This document shows positions 41,665 through 52,632 of a DNA stretch of 64,000 nucleotides, one piece after another. Position 1 is the stretch's first letter; each line of letters opens with the position of its first letter. Under the pieces are notes generated by a model. The model saw nothing but the letters and a program-made list of their open reading frames with translations, was not told the DNA's origin and ran no database searches. A program made the position numbers and the translations under genes. This DNA comes from Bactrocera neohumeralis (taxonomy: Eukaryota > Arthropoda > Insecta > Diptera > Tephritidae): the NCBI RefSeq assembly GCF_024586455.1, contig NW_026089623.1:18108236-18172235 (forward strand), given 5' to 3'.

Positions 41665-42293
41665 TTAGTAACTCCTTATTTCCATCAACTTGGCTCCATC
41701 TACTTGTGAACCACTTGGCTCGCCAGGACATGATAATATGGTGGAAGTACTAGCCGACTCGGACAAATCTGATTCAATCAGAACATTATCAATGTTGAGC
41801 TGCTGGCTGTCTTCAATAACATCAATATCTACCAGAACATTCTTGATGTTGGGCTTTTGGCTGTCTTCAATAACTTGAATGTCCTGTATGTCTTCGGCCG
41901 ATAAATTTAATTCACAGAATGTCTCCTCAGATGATGAAGATGGCATTGTAGAAACGTGTTTTGGTTTAGATAGCAGCTTTTGCTTTAATATATATTTTTG
42001 TACTTTTGCCCTGTTCACGCGTATTATTCGTTCTACATTCTTACCACACTTGGTACAAAATCTGAAGGTAACAGCGATTATGTTGTAGCATTCGTCGCAT
42101 CTTAATAATAATTTAATACAATCTGGACAGTTATTATTTTTTTCTGCCGTTCCATCCACTTTTTACAAAACGGACAATGCATTTTAAGGAGTTGAGGGAT
42201 ATATAGCTTCACTATAACTATGTTATAGTTGTTTGAATTCTTTATTTTCTCGATGACAGATGTAGTTCTTCTTCTTTTCCTAACCATGGCCAT
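41665..42293 (-). pseudogene. Antisense zinc-ribbon ORF of Helitron 1 (unknown), one frameshift
   Basis: It lies on the strand opposite the helicase, near the Helitron 3' end. Start MAMVRKRRRT at 42293; CPFCKKWMERQ then frameshift near 42137 in a T run (7 T; copy 3 has 8). The second part (41665-42159) has CDECYNIIAVTFRFCTKCGKN and an acidic tail with two related blocks, VIEDSQKPNIKNVLVDID and VIEDSQQLNIDNVLIESD. Full form is seen in copy 3 (57297-57926). I do not recognise the protein. Confidence 0.7.
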
Positions 42294-42559
42294 CGTCAAA
42301 AAAAAAACGACAGATGTAGTTTGATAGTTATAGTGTAAATATTTGTCAGTATTCACTCAAAAAAAATTCTTTATGGTAAAATGTCACTTGAAATGTTAAC
42401 GTCTCTTTGCTGTGCATCTATACTATAATTCTTTAATATTCCTAAAAATCTAAAAGCAGCAAATTTCAATAAAATTAAAAAAGTATTGTGTCGTGTGTTT
42501 ATGACTTACTAAATATGCCTCCAATAATTAGGCGGTGCGAAGTTCGCCGGGTCAGCTAG

Positions 42560-43104
42560 TCTTTAATAAAACTCACGTAAGGCAACAACAATGCTTCATT
42601 AGTTGGTGAAGTGGACTCATCCAGCTGAATTGAAAATTGACTTGACCTCAGGTGATCATGCAATGATTCTTCAATGTTTTTAGCCATTTCATCAATTCGT
42701 CTTTGCACAGAATAATTACTCAAAGGAATTTTTCGGATAATATCTGCGGCCGGTTTATGAAGCACGGTAGTTATTACTTCATTTATTGCTGGCAATATTA
42801 ACTCTTCTCCGATGTTATGTGGTTTGCCTTTTTAAGCAATTAACAAAGAGATATTGTACGAAGCTCGAAGTCCGACGTCATCTTGCTTAGCAGCCGTCGA
42901 AAATAGTTTTGCTACACTTGGCTGAGTATTATGCTTCTTCTCTAGGTCTTGAAAATATGCTACATTCTTGTCTCTCTTATCTGGATGCATTTTATTCAAA
43001 TGATCTTGAAGTCTTGAAGGCTTCATTGCTTCATTCGAAAATGTTTTTAGACATAGAAAACAAGGATAAAATGCATCCAGATAAGAGAGACAAGAATGTA
43101 GCAT
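42560..43104 (-). pseudogene. hAT transposase N-terminal part, inverted copy at palindrome centre
   Basis: The minus-strand text repeats the BED finger (CFLCLKTFSNEAMKPSRL), the same premature stop after ISLLIA, and continues to NYSVQRRIDEMAKNIEESL and the first catalytic Asp in IQLDESTSPTNEALLLPY. It ends where the Helitron starts (42559). The first bases, 43060-43104, fold back into the right arm. It duplicates 33428-33874 and supplies the codons hidden by the scaffold gap. Confidence 0.85.
42993..43066. other. Palindrome centre (spacer)
   Basis: A 74-base single-copy loop between the stem words CTTATCTGGATGCATTTT (left) and AAAATGCATCCAGATAAG (right). The spacer itself is BED-region sequence of the hAT gene. 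Confidence 0.85.
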
Positions 43105-43461
43105 ATTTTCTATAAAAGACCTAGAGAAGAAGCATAATACTCAGCCAAGTGTAGCAAAACTATTTTCGACGGCTGCTACAAGATGACGTTTCGGATCAAT
43201 ATCTCTTATTAAAAAGGCAAACCACATAACATCGGAGACAGAGTTAATATTGAAGCAATAAATGAAGTAATAACTGTGCTTCAAGATATTATCCGAAAAA
43301 AGTAATTATTCTGTGCAAAGACGAATTGATGAAATGGCTAAAAACATTGAAGAATCATTGTACGATCACCTGAGGTTAAGTCAATTTTCAATTCAGCTGG
43401 ATGAGTCCACTTTACCAACTAATGAAGCATTGTTGTTGTCTTACGTGAGTTTTATTAAAGA
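43067..43461 (+). pseudogene. hAT transposase N-terminal part, right arm, riddled with small deletions
   Basis: It follows 33590-33874 but lacks short stretches, for example GCTGCTACAAGATGACGTTTCGG where the other copies have ten or more extra bases, and CTTCAAGATATTATCC where AAACCGGCCGC is missing. It then continues through NYSVQRRIDEMAKN and LDESTLPTNEALLLSYVSFIKD to the Helitron border at 43461. It provides the plus-strand path from BED finger to core. Confidence 0.75.
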
Positions 43462-43728
43462 CTAGCTGACCCGGCGAACTTCGCACCGCCTAATTATTGG
43501 AGGCATATTTAGTAAGTCACAAACACACGACACAATACTTTTTTAATTTTATTGAAATTTGCTGCTTTTAGATTTTTAGGAATATTAAAGAATTATAGTA
43601 TAGATGCACAGCAAAGAGACGTTAACATTTCAAGTGACATTTTACCATAGACAATTTTTTTGAGTGAATACTGACAAATATTTACACTATAACTATCAAA
43701 CTACATCTGTCGTTTTTTTTTTTTGACG

Positions 43729-44356
43729 ATGGCCATGGTTAGGAAAAGAAGAAGAACTACATCTGTCATCGAGAAAATAAAGAATTCAAACAACTATAAT
43801 ATAGTTATAGTGAAGCTATATATCCCTCAACTCCTTAAAATGCATTGTCCGTTTTGTAAAAAGTGGATGGAACGGCAGAAAAAAATAATAACTGTCCAGA
43901 TTGTATTAAATTATTATTAAGATGCGACGAATGCTACAACATAATCGCTGTTACCTTCAGATTTTGTACCAAGTGTGGTAAGAATGTAGAACGAATAATA
44001 CGCGTGAACAGGGCAAAAGTACAAAAAATATATTAAAGCAAAAGCTGCTATCTAAACCAAAACACGTTTCTACAATGCCATCTTCATCATCTGAGGAGAC
44101 ATTCTGTGAATTAAATTTATCGGCCGAAGACATACAGGACATTCAAGTTATTGAAGACAGCCAAAAGCCCAACATCAAGAATGTTCTGGTAGATATTGAT
44201 GTTATTGAAGACAGCCAGCAGCTCAACATTGATAATGTTCTGATCGAATCAGATTTGTCCGAGTCGCCTAGTACTTCCACCATATTATCATGTCCTGGCG
44301 AGCCAAGTGGTTCCCAAGTAGATGGAGCCAAGTTGATGGAAATAAAGAGTTACTAA
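43729..44356 (+). pseudogene. Antisense zinc-ribbon ORF of Helitron 2 (unknown), frameshifted
   Basis: Same gene as 57297-57926. A 7-A run near 43880 shifts the frame after CPFCKKWMERQKK, and a second small change near 44030 breaks it before QKLLSKPKHV. The C-terminal acidic blocks (VIEDSQKPNIKNVLVDID, VIEDSQQLNIDNVLIESD) remain open to 44356. Unknown function. Confidence 0.65.
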
Positions 44357-44541
44357 TACACGTTGACATTAAGGATCCAAATGCACATATTATATACATA
44401 TTAAGTCATTTATTTATATTTATACACTTCATATACAAAAATTTAAAATTTTCTTGGATGTGCTCGTTTCTGGACTGTGAACATGATAAACAAATCTTTG
44501 CTTAAATTAAATACAACACAGTTATGATCATATACAGTTAA

Positions 44542-46413
44542 TTAATATAGTGCTTTCTTAGACAATATTTTAGTTTTTTTTTGCGGTGCGTAAATAAATA
44601 AGGATGTTGGTTTACCGACACGCAAACCCGCAATGTATAATTGTCCATGTGCGAAACAGGGAAACTCTAAGTTTATTCCGCAAACTTGCAACGATTGGCC
44701 TTGCGATTTATTTATGGTCATCGCAAACGCCAGACGCACGGGAAATTGCAACCTCTTAAAATCAAATGGCAAATCCGTTGGAATCATAGATATTCGTGGG
44801 ATTAAGACATCCTCTCCTTTGTATTTTCCTTTGATTATTTTAGCTTCGATGATGTTATTCATGAGTTTCTTCACAACCAATCTCGTTCCATTGCAAAGTC
44901 GAGGTTGATTAATATTACGCAGCATGATGACAACTGACCCTACTTTTAATTTCAAATTATATGGTGGTAGTCCAGGCAAGTCCAATGAATTTAAAAATTC
45001 TGTAGGATAGTTGACTACGTCATCCTGGTTTGTGGCCGTGTCAACTGATTTGTACGTAAACAACTCTCCTGGAAGGAAATTCTGAATGGTAGCATTGAGA
45101 TCATCGACATCTTTGTTTTTTGCTGCCAATATTGCTCGTTCACTTAGCCAATCGTGGTTATTATATTGTTGTTTAATGTCCGGAAAAACACGCTGAATAA
45201 GCTCCTTTTTCGATTCTGTGAAGTGACAGAAATCTGTGGGAAAAGTCATTAATCCGGTCGAGCTGTCAACTGCGACCTTACCATTGCCAATATCCAGCAA
45301 CTGCTTCGAAAACACAGTCGCAGTTTGATCTTGTTGCAAAAACACTCGCATGTTAGTAGTTAATTGTAGTGTCTTTACGTGCCGCCACAAATTTGATGAT
45401 TTTAGACATGCGTTTATTTCGTCAGCAACAGTCGATCGAGGAATTACTGGAAGAGTCTGACGAAAATCACCTGACAACAGTATCATAGCTCCCCCAAAAA
45501 TGTTTTGGTTATCACGTAAATCTTTTAACGTCCTATCTAGTGCCTCCAGCGACCTCTTGTGGGCCATTGTGCATTCGTCCCAAATTATCAATTTGCATAC
45601 TTGGAGAGTCTTCGCCATAGCGCTATTTTTGGCAATGTTGCAAACTGGCGTTTCGTTGATATGCATGTTTAATGGTAATTTTAAGGCTGAATGTGCAGTT
45701 CGTCCGCCTTCTAATAAAATTGCTGCTATTCCAGATGAAGCCAACGCTAGGACTATCTCATTTTGCGATCGGACCTTTGCTAATAGCAATGAAATTAGGA
45801 ACGTTTTCCCAGTACCCCCAGGAGAATCAAGAAAGTAAATCCCCCCAGACCCACTGTTTACAGCTTGTGTTAAACGATCGTACGCAATCCTTTGTTCTTC
45901 GTTCAATTGCGGAACAGTTGTGCGAACTGCTTCGGTCATAGCTTGAGTATCGTACTGGAGTTCTCTTTGCAACTCATGGATTAATGCATCTTGCATAGCA
46001 CGATTGGGTGCTGTCAGGCCCAAACACGACAATACTTTATTTGCCACCAACAAACACATATCTTCTATTATGATCAATGTGTCATTGTAAATCTCTGCCG
46101 TAATTTCCAATGTAGGATTCAAAGTTTCACAACGCACGCGATGCAACACATCCTCAGACATGTCATCCCTATATTTCATCCACAAATCATTCGAATTTGA
46201 GGGGAAACATGTCGATATTTTAATCGCAAACAGTGTGGGAATTTGATGCGGCGATGAAGATATCACGGAATCCTTGAGCGTATCATCCCAATGCGAATCG
46301 TTTTCAAACAACCGTAATAATTGACACGCCTCACGGTAAGTCGCACACAGATGTCCATCAACTCTTCGCAATTGTTGAAAAGATGTCGGACCAGGAACAT
46401 TCACCAATAACAA
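44542..46413 (-). pseudogene. Helitron PIF1-type helicase, copy 2
   Basis: 623 codons remain open from an internal Met in the LLLVNVPGPTSF block. Upstream, a five-base loss in the GTATATATAC(AGTAC)ATCC region at about 46448 shifts the frame relative to copy 1, so the N-terminal 50 residues are detached. Walker A, Walker B and GDFRQTLPVIP are intact; the last motif reads AGLRV as in copy 1. The C-terminus differs after QKKTKILS through an A-run change. The helicase core looks the best preserved of the three copies. Confidence 0.85.
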
Positions 46414-46646
46414 TCTAAGATAATAACATCCATCGTTATTAGGATGTATATATACGGCCTATAGGTGTTTTGTCGGCTCTTATTACAATATTATGGCTGT
46501 CTGATGGCATCCGATCCAGTGCCATTTTGAACATCTTCACTAATTCATTATTCTCGTGAAGAAATGTTTGCAGTTGTTGGACAATGATTCGCTTGACGGT
46601 TGGATTATGACCACAACGTGTTTCAACTCACTTTCCATCCCATTAA

Positions 46647-47111
46647 CTAATGAGTGTAACGGTTCAGGTGGTGGAACCAATTGAGGCAATTGTACATTGC
46701 CACCAGCAAACATAATCCTGCAGGTTCACTACTGTACTTTAATGCTTTACAATGTTGACAAATGATTGACATTTCTCCAATCGTCACAGATTTGTCGGCA
46801 CTATAATCAAATTCCGGATCGTAGGAAAATACTCCTCGTTCGAGGTTTACAGGAGCATAGCGTCTGCGGAATCGAATTAATTCGCTATCCCGTGCTCGCT
46901 GCTGTTGTGATCGATGTGCACGAACTCGTTCCATTCTCCTCCTATCCACTTGATAGTTATTTACTCTTGAACGTAATTCTCCCATACTTGTACGACTGTT
47001 ATCATTATCAGCATCTCGCTGGTCATTAGTGCGGTTGGAGCGTAAAGTAGCTCGTTGCACATTTACACGATTTCGACGACTTATGTCAGGTCGTTTTCTT
47101 TTCCTCAACAT
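46647..47111 (-). CDS. Helitron N-terminal ORF, copy 2
   Basis: Identical to the copy at 38924-39388 apart from one visible substitution (VDRRRME for VDRGRME). Arg-rich start, then CQHCKALKYSSEPAGLC and an early stop. Rep domain absent downstream, as in copy 1. Confidence 0.7.
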   Translation of the reverse strand: MLRKRKRPDISRRNRVNVQRATLRSNRTNDQRDADNDNSRTSMGELRSRVNNYQVDRRRMERVRAHRSQQQRARDSELIRFRRRYAPVNLERGVFSYDPEFDYSADKSVTIGEMSIICQHCKALKYSSEPAGLCLLVAMYNCLNWFHHLNRYTH

Positions 47112-47649
47112 TGTAAGCAGCGAGAAGAAAATCACTTTTAGCAGTATTTCAATATTTCTCCAATTAAATGTTTCTTTTTTTAACATGAGATGACAAAACC
47201 AAGGATGTTAAAGTAGGAGCGCAGCAAAAAGTCTCTAAATTTATGGACAAAACAATGTAACGTTCGGATACACGTGCTTTTTACATGATATGATGATACA
47301 CTTATTACAGGGCATCTCGACAGGATAGAATTTATAGAATACTAACTATTATTGCCATTGCCAAATCTGTATGTGGGCATTTGCTATCATGATATAATCA
47401 TTTGCGCAAAAGCGTAGGGTAGGTAGGTTCGAGATGATGTAGCGTGTGCTTTGAGCTCTTGAAAAATTTATTTTATCATTTGCGAAATGCCGTCGGGTAG
47501 GTAGCTGATCTAGGGCACATTTTGAGCTCTTGAACTCCTTAAATCTTTTGTGTGGAACATAAAAAAAGGATAAATATCCTTTTGTTTACAAATGTATTTC
47601 TGGGAAAAATAAGAATTTATATTTTTGGACTACTATATAATAATTGTGG

Positions 47650-49110
47650 CATAACTTTTATATACCAATTAAAATAATAAATTTAAAATGAGAAATGATA
47701 TTTTGATTTATGCTTGTATAAGTTTATTAAATTTAAGACTTCCCAACCCAATTTGCATAAAATTTCTATAAATTAACAATATTATACTAAATATTAAATG
47801 TTATCTTGAAAATGTACTTTATTTTTATAATATAACACAACCGTCTTAACTCGCTCTTCTAATTTTCATATTACCGAAATTAAAATGCCGTCGGCATATG
47901 TGGAAATGGAATATGTTGCCTCTTCGAAATTTTCATATAAATGAAAACTGCGCTGTTAAACTGCTGAAGAGACAGCTTCTAGCTTACGATATATCGCAAA
48001 CTATGTAGTATTCTATATCTAGTAAGCAATGAGCAATGTGGAGTCTGCACAGGCAGAGATGCCCCGTTATTATAATAATAGTATTTTTGAGAGTTGGTAA
48101 CACTGTAAGGTTGGCACCATCAGACACGTCAACACATTAATTATATTTATATTTTGAAATTAAAACAATAAATTTAAAATGAGAAATGATATTTTTATTT
48201 ATGCTTGTATAAGTTTATTAAGTTTAAGACTACCCTACCCAATTTCCATAATATTTCTATAAATTAAGAATATTGAACTAAATATTAAATGTTATTTTGA
48301 AAATGTACTTTATTTTTTATAATATAACACAACCGTCTTAACTCGCTCTTCTAATTTTCATATTACCGAAATTAAAATGCCGTCGGCATAGGTGGAAATG
48401 GAATATGTTGCCTCTTCGAAATTTTCATATAAATGAAAACTGCGCTGTTAAACTGCTGAAGAGAAAGCTTCTAGCTTACGATATATGGCAAACTATGTAG
48501 TATTCTATATCTAGTAAGCAATGAGCAATGTGGAGATGCCCCGTTATTATAATAAAAGTATTTTTGAGAGTTGGTAACACTGTAAGGTTGGCACCATCAA
48601 ACATGTCAACACATTAATTATATTTATATTTTGAAATTAAAATAATAAATTTAAAATGAGAAATGATATTTTGATTTATGCTTGTATAAGTTTATTAAGT
48701 TTAAGACTTCACAACCCAATTTCCATAATATTTCTATAAATTAACAATATTAAACTAAATATTAAATGTTATTTTGAAAATGTACTTTATTTTTATAATA
48801 TAACACAACCGTCTTAACTCGCTCTTCTAATTTTCATATTACCGAAATTAAAATGCCGTCGGCATATGTGGAAATGGAATATGTTGCCTCTTCGAAATTT
48901 TCATATAAATGAAAACTGCGCTGTTAAACTGCTGAAGAGAAAGCTTCTAGCTTACGATATATGGCAAACTATGTAGTATTCTATATCTAGTAAGCAATGA
49001 GCATTGTGGAGTCTGCACAGGCAGAGATGCCTCGTTATTATAATAAAAGTATTTTTGAGAGTTGGTAACACTGTAAGGTTGGCACCATCAAACATGCCAA
49101 CACATTAATT
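47650..49110. repeat. Tandem repeat of Helitron 2, three units
   Basis: Reverse complement of the 36974-38370 array. Anchors AAGGTTGGCACCATCA occur near 48107, 48585 and 49076. One unit lacks GTCTGCACAGGCA (near 48535), a difference from the left arm. Confidence 0.9.
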
Positions 49111-49319
49111 ATATTTATATATTTTGAAATTTGAAATTGAAATTTAAATACACGATGTTATGAGCAAAGTTTATATTATGTTGTCGATTCAAAAGTTTTG
49201 TTTTAATGCGTTCTTCAATTCGAGTGGAACTGAGAGTACAAATACCGTCAAATGTTTGACAGCAAGTAAGTGGTCAACTTTTATATGGGAAAATGGAATT
49301 GTCGTTTTACTCTATCTTA

Positions 49320-50520
49320 AAGTGCCCATACACGAGCACACAAGTGCGTTCGATCGGTATGAATTCGTTTGCCCATACACGACACACAAATCCATTTTGC
49401 GTTCGTTCTTCACAGAGTTAACATGTGCGACAGGGAAGCGGAACATTTCTTCGAATTTATTTCTAATATAGCACTTTTATCTATTTCTTTGTATTTCGTT
49501 AATAAGTTATTCCAACTTTTATTTTTCTCAATTTTTATATTTATCACTTTTCATTTGCCAAATTGTCAATTCATTTTTTATAAGATCAATAAATTCTGAT
49601 ACGAAATCTTTATTAAGGGGGAGCCTGCTTTAGAGGCTTAAAACAATCGATTTGTTGCGTTTTGCTAAATTTTCCTTAAAAATTATCTAAGTATATGTCC
49701 CAAAGTTATACATGGGAATTCGAAGTATTATCGAAGTTAGAAGGAAGTGACCGAGCGTCTAGCAGATATATGTATGTATGAGCGCTTGGGCAAAAAGCGA
49801 AAACTTTGAAGCGTGATCTTTCGGTTTTTCATTTTTACGATTATTCTTAATTGGCGGGCATCATTGACATAAAATTAACTTCTATTTAAACAAAAAAAAA
49901 ATTAAGAAAAGTCAACTTTTAAACAGCATAATGTAAAATTTTTTTAGTCAAAAGCCACTATTTATTCAATTTTTAAATTTTTTTTAAATTTGACACTTTT
50001 TTTTAGAATTTTCTCAGCTTAACTAGAAGATAAATTTATAAAAAATATTAATCTCTTTAAATTTTTTGTTTCCAATAGAAATTACGACCTGCATCCTGCC
50101 CGCCGTCCGAAAAATGCACATGCGAGATGCATCGGGCAATTGCTTCCCAAAGGCAGAATATCAAAGATTTCGTATCCAAAAATTTGTGAAAGATGTTCAA
50201 ATATATAACTATAAAACCTAGAAATTTAGCTTGAATCAATTATTTCTTTCCCTCCCAAAAAAATCGTTTTTTTGAAGCCTCGAAAGCAGGCTCTCCCCTT
50301 AACACTTGCCATTGTCCGCGATCTTCACTGTTCGGCGACACGAGAGAAATGAGATTTTGTGCGCCGACAACGCCATACACGATAAACATGTTCGCGCACC
50401 GATCGTAAAAAATCAAACATTTTTGCGAACATGGATCGGTACGCGAACAAGCCCATACACGATAAACTGCAAGCGCACACATACCGATCGAACGCACTTG
50501 TGCGCTCGTGTATGGCGCTT
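49320..50520. mobile_element. TAA-flanked TIR element nested in Helitron 2
   Basis: Mirror of 35551-36755: starts AAGTGCCCATACACGAGCAC, ends CGTGTATGGCGCTT, flanked by TTA on both sides (49317-49319, 50521-50523). It contains repeated CGATCGG/ACCGATC words and the TTAA MITE. Confidence 0.85.
49617..50298. mobile_element. TTAA-flanked MITE, intact ends
   Basis: TTAA at 49613-49616 and 50299-50302. Terminal inverted repeats GGGGGAGCCTGCTTTAGAGG and, reversed, GGGGAGAGCCTGCTTTCGAG. 682 bp, non-coding. It resembles a piggyBac-derived MITE. Confidence 0.85.
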
Positions 50521-50673
50521 TTACTCGTAATTTTTCCTTATTTGCTCACCATTTAGACTTACCCTGGACTACGACAAACATTTTAAAACCAAAGTCAGCT
50601 CAATCGGCCCAGCCGTTCTCGAGTTTTAATCAGACTAACGAACAACAATTCATTTTTATTTATATAGATAGAT

Positions 50674-51581
50674 GAGAAAATATGTGAACAGCTATTATTT
50701 GATAGAAATTTAGAGACCGATACAAAAGGCGAAACCATATTCAATATATTGGAAAAGTTTTGCGATGAGAAAGAAATTCCTTGGAAAAATATTATTTCAG
50801 TTGCTACGGATGGCGCTCCGGCTATGACAGGGTGCCATAAAGGCTTCATAGCGTACTTAAAAAATAAAATTCCAGATGTCCTTGGTGTACATTGCGTTAT
50901 TCATAGACAACATTTAGTTGCTAGAAACTTAAGTGAAAAACTATTTCAATCACTGCAATATGTCATCAAAGCAGTCAATAAAATCCGCAACAGCTCTTTG
51001 AATGATAAATTATTTCATCAGCTTTGTGTTACTAATGACGAGGATTTAAATCGTTTGTTGTTTTATACTGAAGTTCGTTGGCTATCAAGAGGCAATTGTC
51101 TGACTCGATTCTACAACCTGTTTGACTCTGTTATAGAGTTCTTGGAAACAAAAGATACAGAACTTCAAGACAAGCTCATAACATTAAAGAATAATGTAAG
51201 ACAGACCTGTATAAATTGTTCAACGACATGAATCTCCAACTGCAAGGCGATAAACTAAATTTAATTAAAACAAAAAACGTCGTTGCTGCTTTCGCAACCA
51301 AACTGCTTCTACACAAAAAGAATCTGGGCAGACGTGAGTTTCACAATTTTCCGAATTTATCAGTATCATGCAGTAACGATGAATTGTTAACCTACTGCCG
51401 ACATTTGGAAAACCTCCATATTGACTTCACCGAACGATACCAGGAAAGCTTGAACTTGGAAATACCAGACTGGGTGTTGGATCCATTTTCAAATGTAAAC
51501 ACAGCAATGTCACCTCAGCTGGAAGAAGAACTTATAGAATTGACAACAAACGAGGAAATAAAAATCAAGTTCAACAAGTAA
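50674..51581 (+). pseudogene. hAT transposase core, plus strand
   Basis: It resumes the gene after the Helitron: EKICEQLLFDRNLETDTKGE (50674 on), then EKFCDEKEIPWKN with catalytic ATDGAPAMTG, CVIHRQHLVARNLSEK, VRWLSRGNCLTRFYNLFDS, and QDKLITLKNNV. A shift near 51205 leads to 51216-51581 (FNDMNLQLQGDKLNL, PDWVLDPF, EELIELTTNEEIKIKFNK). Repeat R begins at the end of this stretch. The catalytic domain is an RNase H-like fold with hAT-specific insertion. Only the frameshift and insertions disable it. Confidence 0.85.
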
Positions 51582-52632
51582 GGAAGGGCTAAGTTCGGGT
51601 GTCACCGAACATTTTATACTCTCGCATGATAAAGTGATAATCGAGATTTCATTATACGTCATTTACATATTTTTCAAATACCGTATTTTTGTAAAGTTTT
51701 ATTCCGCTATCATCATTGGTTCCTGGTTATACAGAAAAGGCATCAGATGGAATTCAAAATAGCGTTATATTCGAAGAAGGCGTGGTTGTTAACCGATTTC
51801 ACCCATATTTCGTACATGTCATCAGGGTGTTAAGAAAATATTATATACCGAATTTCATTGAAATCGGTCTAGCAGTTCCTGAGATATGGTTTTTGGTCCA
51901 TAAGTGGGCGAGGCCACGCCCATTTTCAATTTTTAAAAAAAGACTGGGTGTAGCTTCCTTCTGCAATTTCTTCCGTAAAATTTAGTGTTTCTGATGTTTT
52001 TTGTTAGTCGGTTAACGCACTTTTAGTGATTTTCAACATAACCTTTGTATGGGAGGTGGGCGTGGTTATTATCCGCTTTCTTTCATTTTTGAACTGTATA
52101 TGGAAATGCCTGAAGAAAACGACTCAGTAGAGTTTGGTTGACAGAGCTATAGTAGTTTCCGAGATATGTACAAAGAACTTGGTAGGGGGCGGGGCCACGC
52201 CCACTTTTCCAAAAAAATTGCTTCCAAATATGCCCCTCCCTAATGCGATCCTTTGTGCTAAATTTCACTTTAACATCTTTATTTATGGCTTAGTTATGAC
52301 ACTTTATAGGTTTTCGGTTTCCGCCATTTTGTGGACGTGGCAGTTGGCCGATTTTGCCCATCTTCGAACTTAACCTTCTTATGGAGCCAAGGAATACGTG
52401 TACCAAGTTTCATGACGATATCTCAATTTTTACTCAAGTTACAGCTTGCACGGACGGACGGACAGACGGACGGACAGACAGACATCCGGATTTCGACTCT
52501 ACTCGTCACCCTGATCACTTTGGTATATATAACCCTATATCTGACTCTTTTAGTTTTAGGACTTACAAACAACCGTTATGTGAACAAAACTATAATACTC
52601 TCCTTAGCAACATTGTTGCGAGAGTATAAAAA
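51582..52632 (-). mobile_element. Repeat R, full copy inserted in the hAT gene
   Basis: It starts with AAGTAAGGAAGGGCTAAG and hairpin GTTCGG-GTGTCA-CCGAAC and ends GCGAGAGTATAAAA. It matches 18157-19251 in reverse, including the (CGGA/CAGA)n run near 52450-52482. hAT codons for KFNK lie on one side and GYQEFWLQ on the other, so R interrupts one reading frame. Confidence 0.85.

Larger units (their letters stand above)
35399..42559 (+). mobile_element. Helitron copy 1 (7.2 kb), Rep-less
   Basis: It starts TCTATCTATATAAATAAAAA after an A and ends GGGTCAGCTAG before a T. TC at the 5' end, CTAG at the 3' end, a GGCG...CGCC hairpin 11 bases before the end, and insertion between A and T without duplication are diagnostic of Helitrons. 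Removing it rejoins hAT codons for F-I-K-D-E-K without loss. Contents are a nested TIR element, a 460-bp tandem repeat, an N-terminal ORF, a helicase ORF and an antisense zinc-ribbon ORF. The HUH/Rep region is absent. Confidence 0.9.
33975..42992. repeat. Left arm of a giant palindrome
   Basis: Its reverse complement matches 43067-52098. Paired positions add up to about 86035-86073: 34490 with 51581, 35322 with 50749, 38849 with 47186, 39388 with 46647. Arms differ by occasional base changes and short indels. A 74-base spacer separates them. The left arm begins right at the gap. Confidence 0.9.
43462..50673 (-). mobile_element. Helitron copy 2 (7.2 kb), right palindrome arm
   Basis: Same ends and content as copy 1 in reverse: CTAG end at 43462, TC end at 50673, inserted between A and T of the hAT codons for K-D-E-K. 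It carries the antisense ORF (43729-44356), helicase (44542-46413), N-terminal ORF (46647-47111), tandem repeat (about 47650-49110), TAA element (49320-50520) and MITE (49617-50298). Base differences from copy 1 show that it is not a simple reuse of the same read. Confidence 0.9.
43067..52098. repeat. Right arm of the giant palindrome
   Basis: Reverse complement of 33975-42992. The first 400 bases next to the centre carry many small deletions relative to both other copies of the same hAT segment, while the rest of the arm is nearly identical to its partner. Sequence then continues past 52098 through the remainder of R and hAT. Confidence 0.9.

Noticed and set aside
42909..43115. 68-codon frame crossing the palindrome centre
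   Set aside because: It is antisense of the BED-finger region running through the fold-back junction. It exists only because of the junction.
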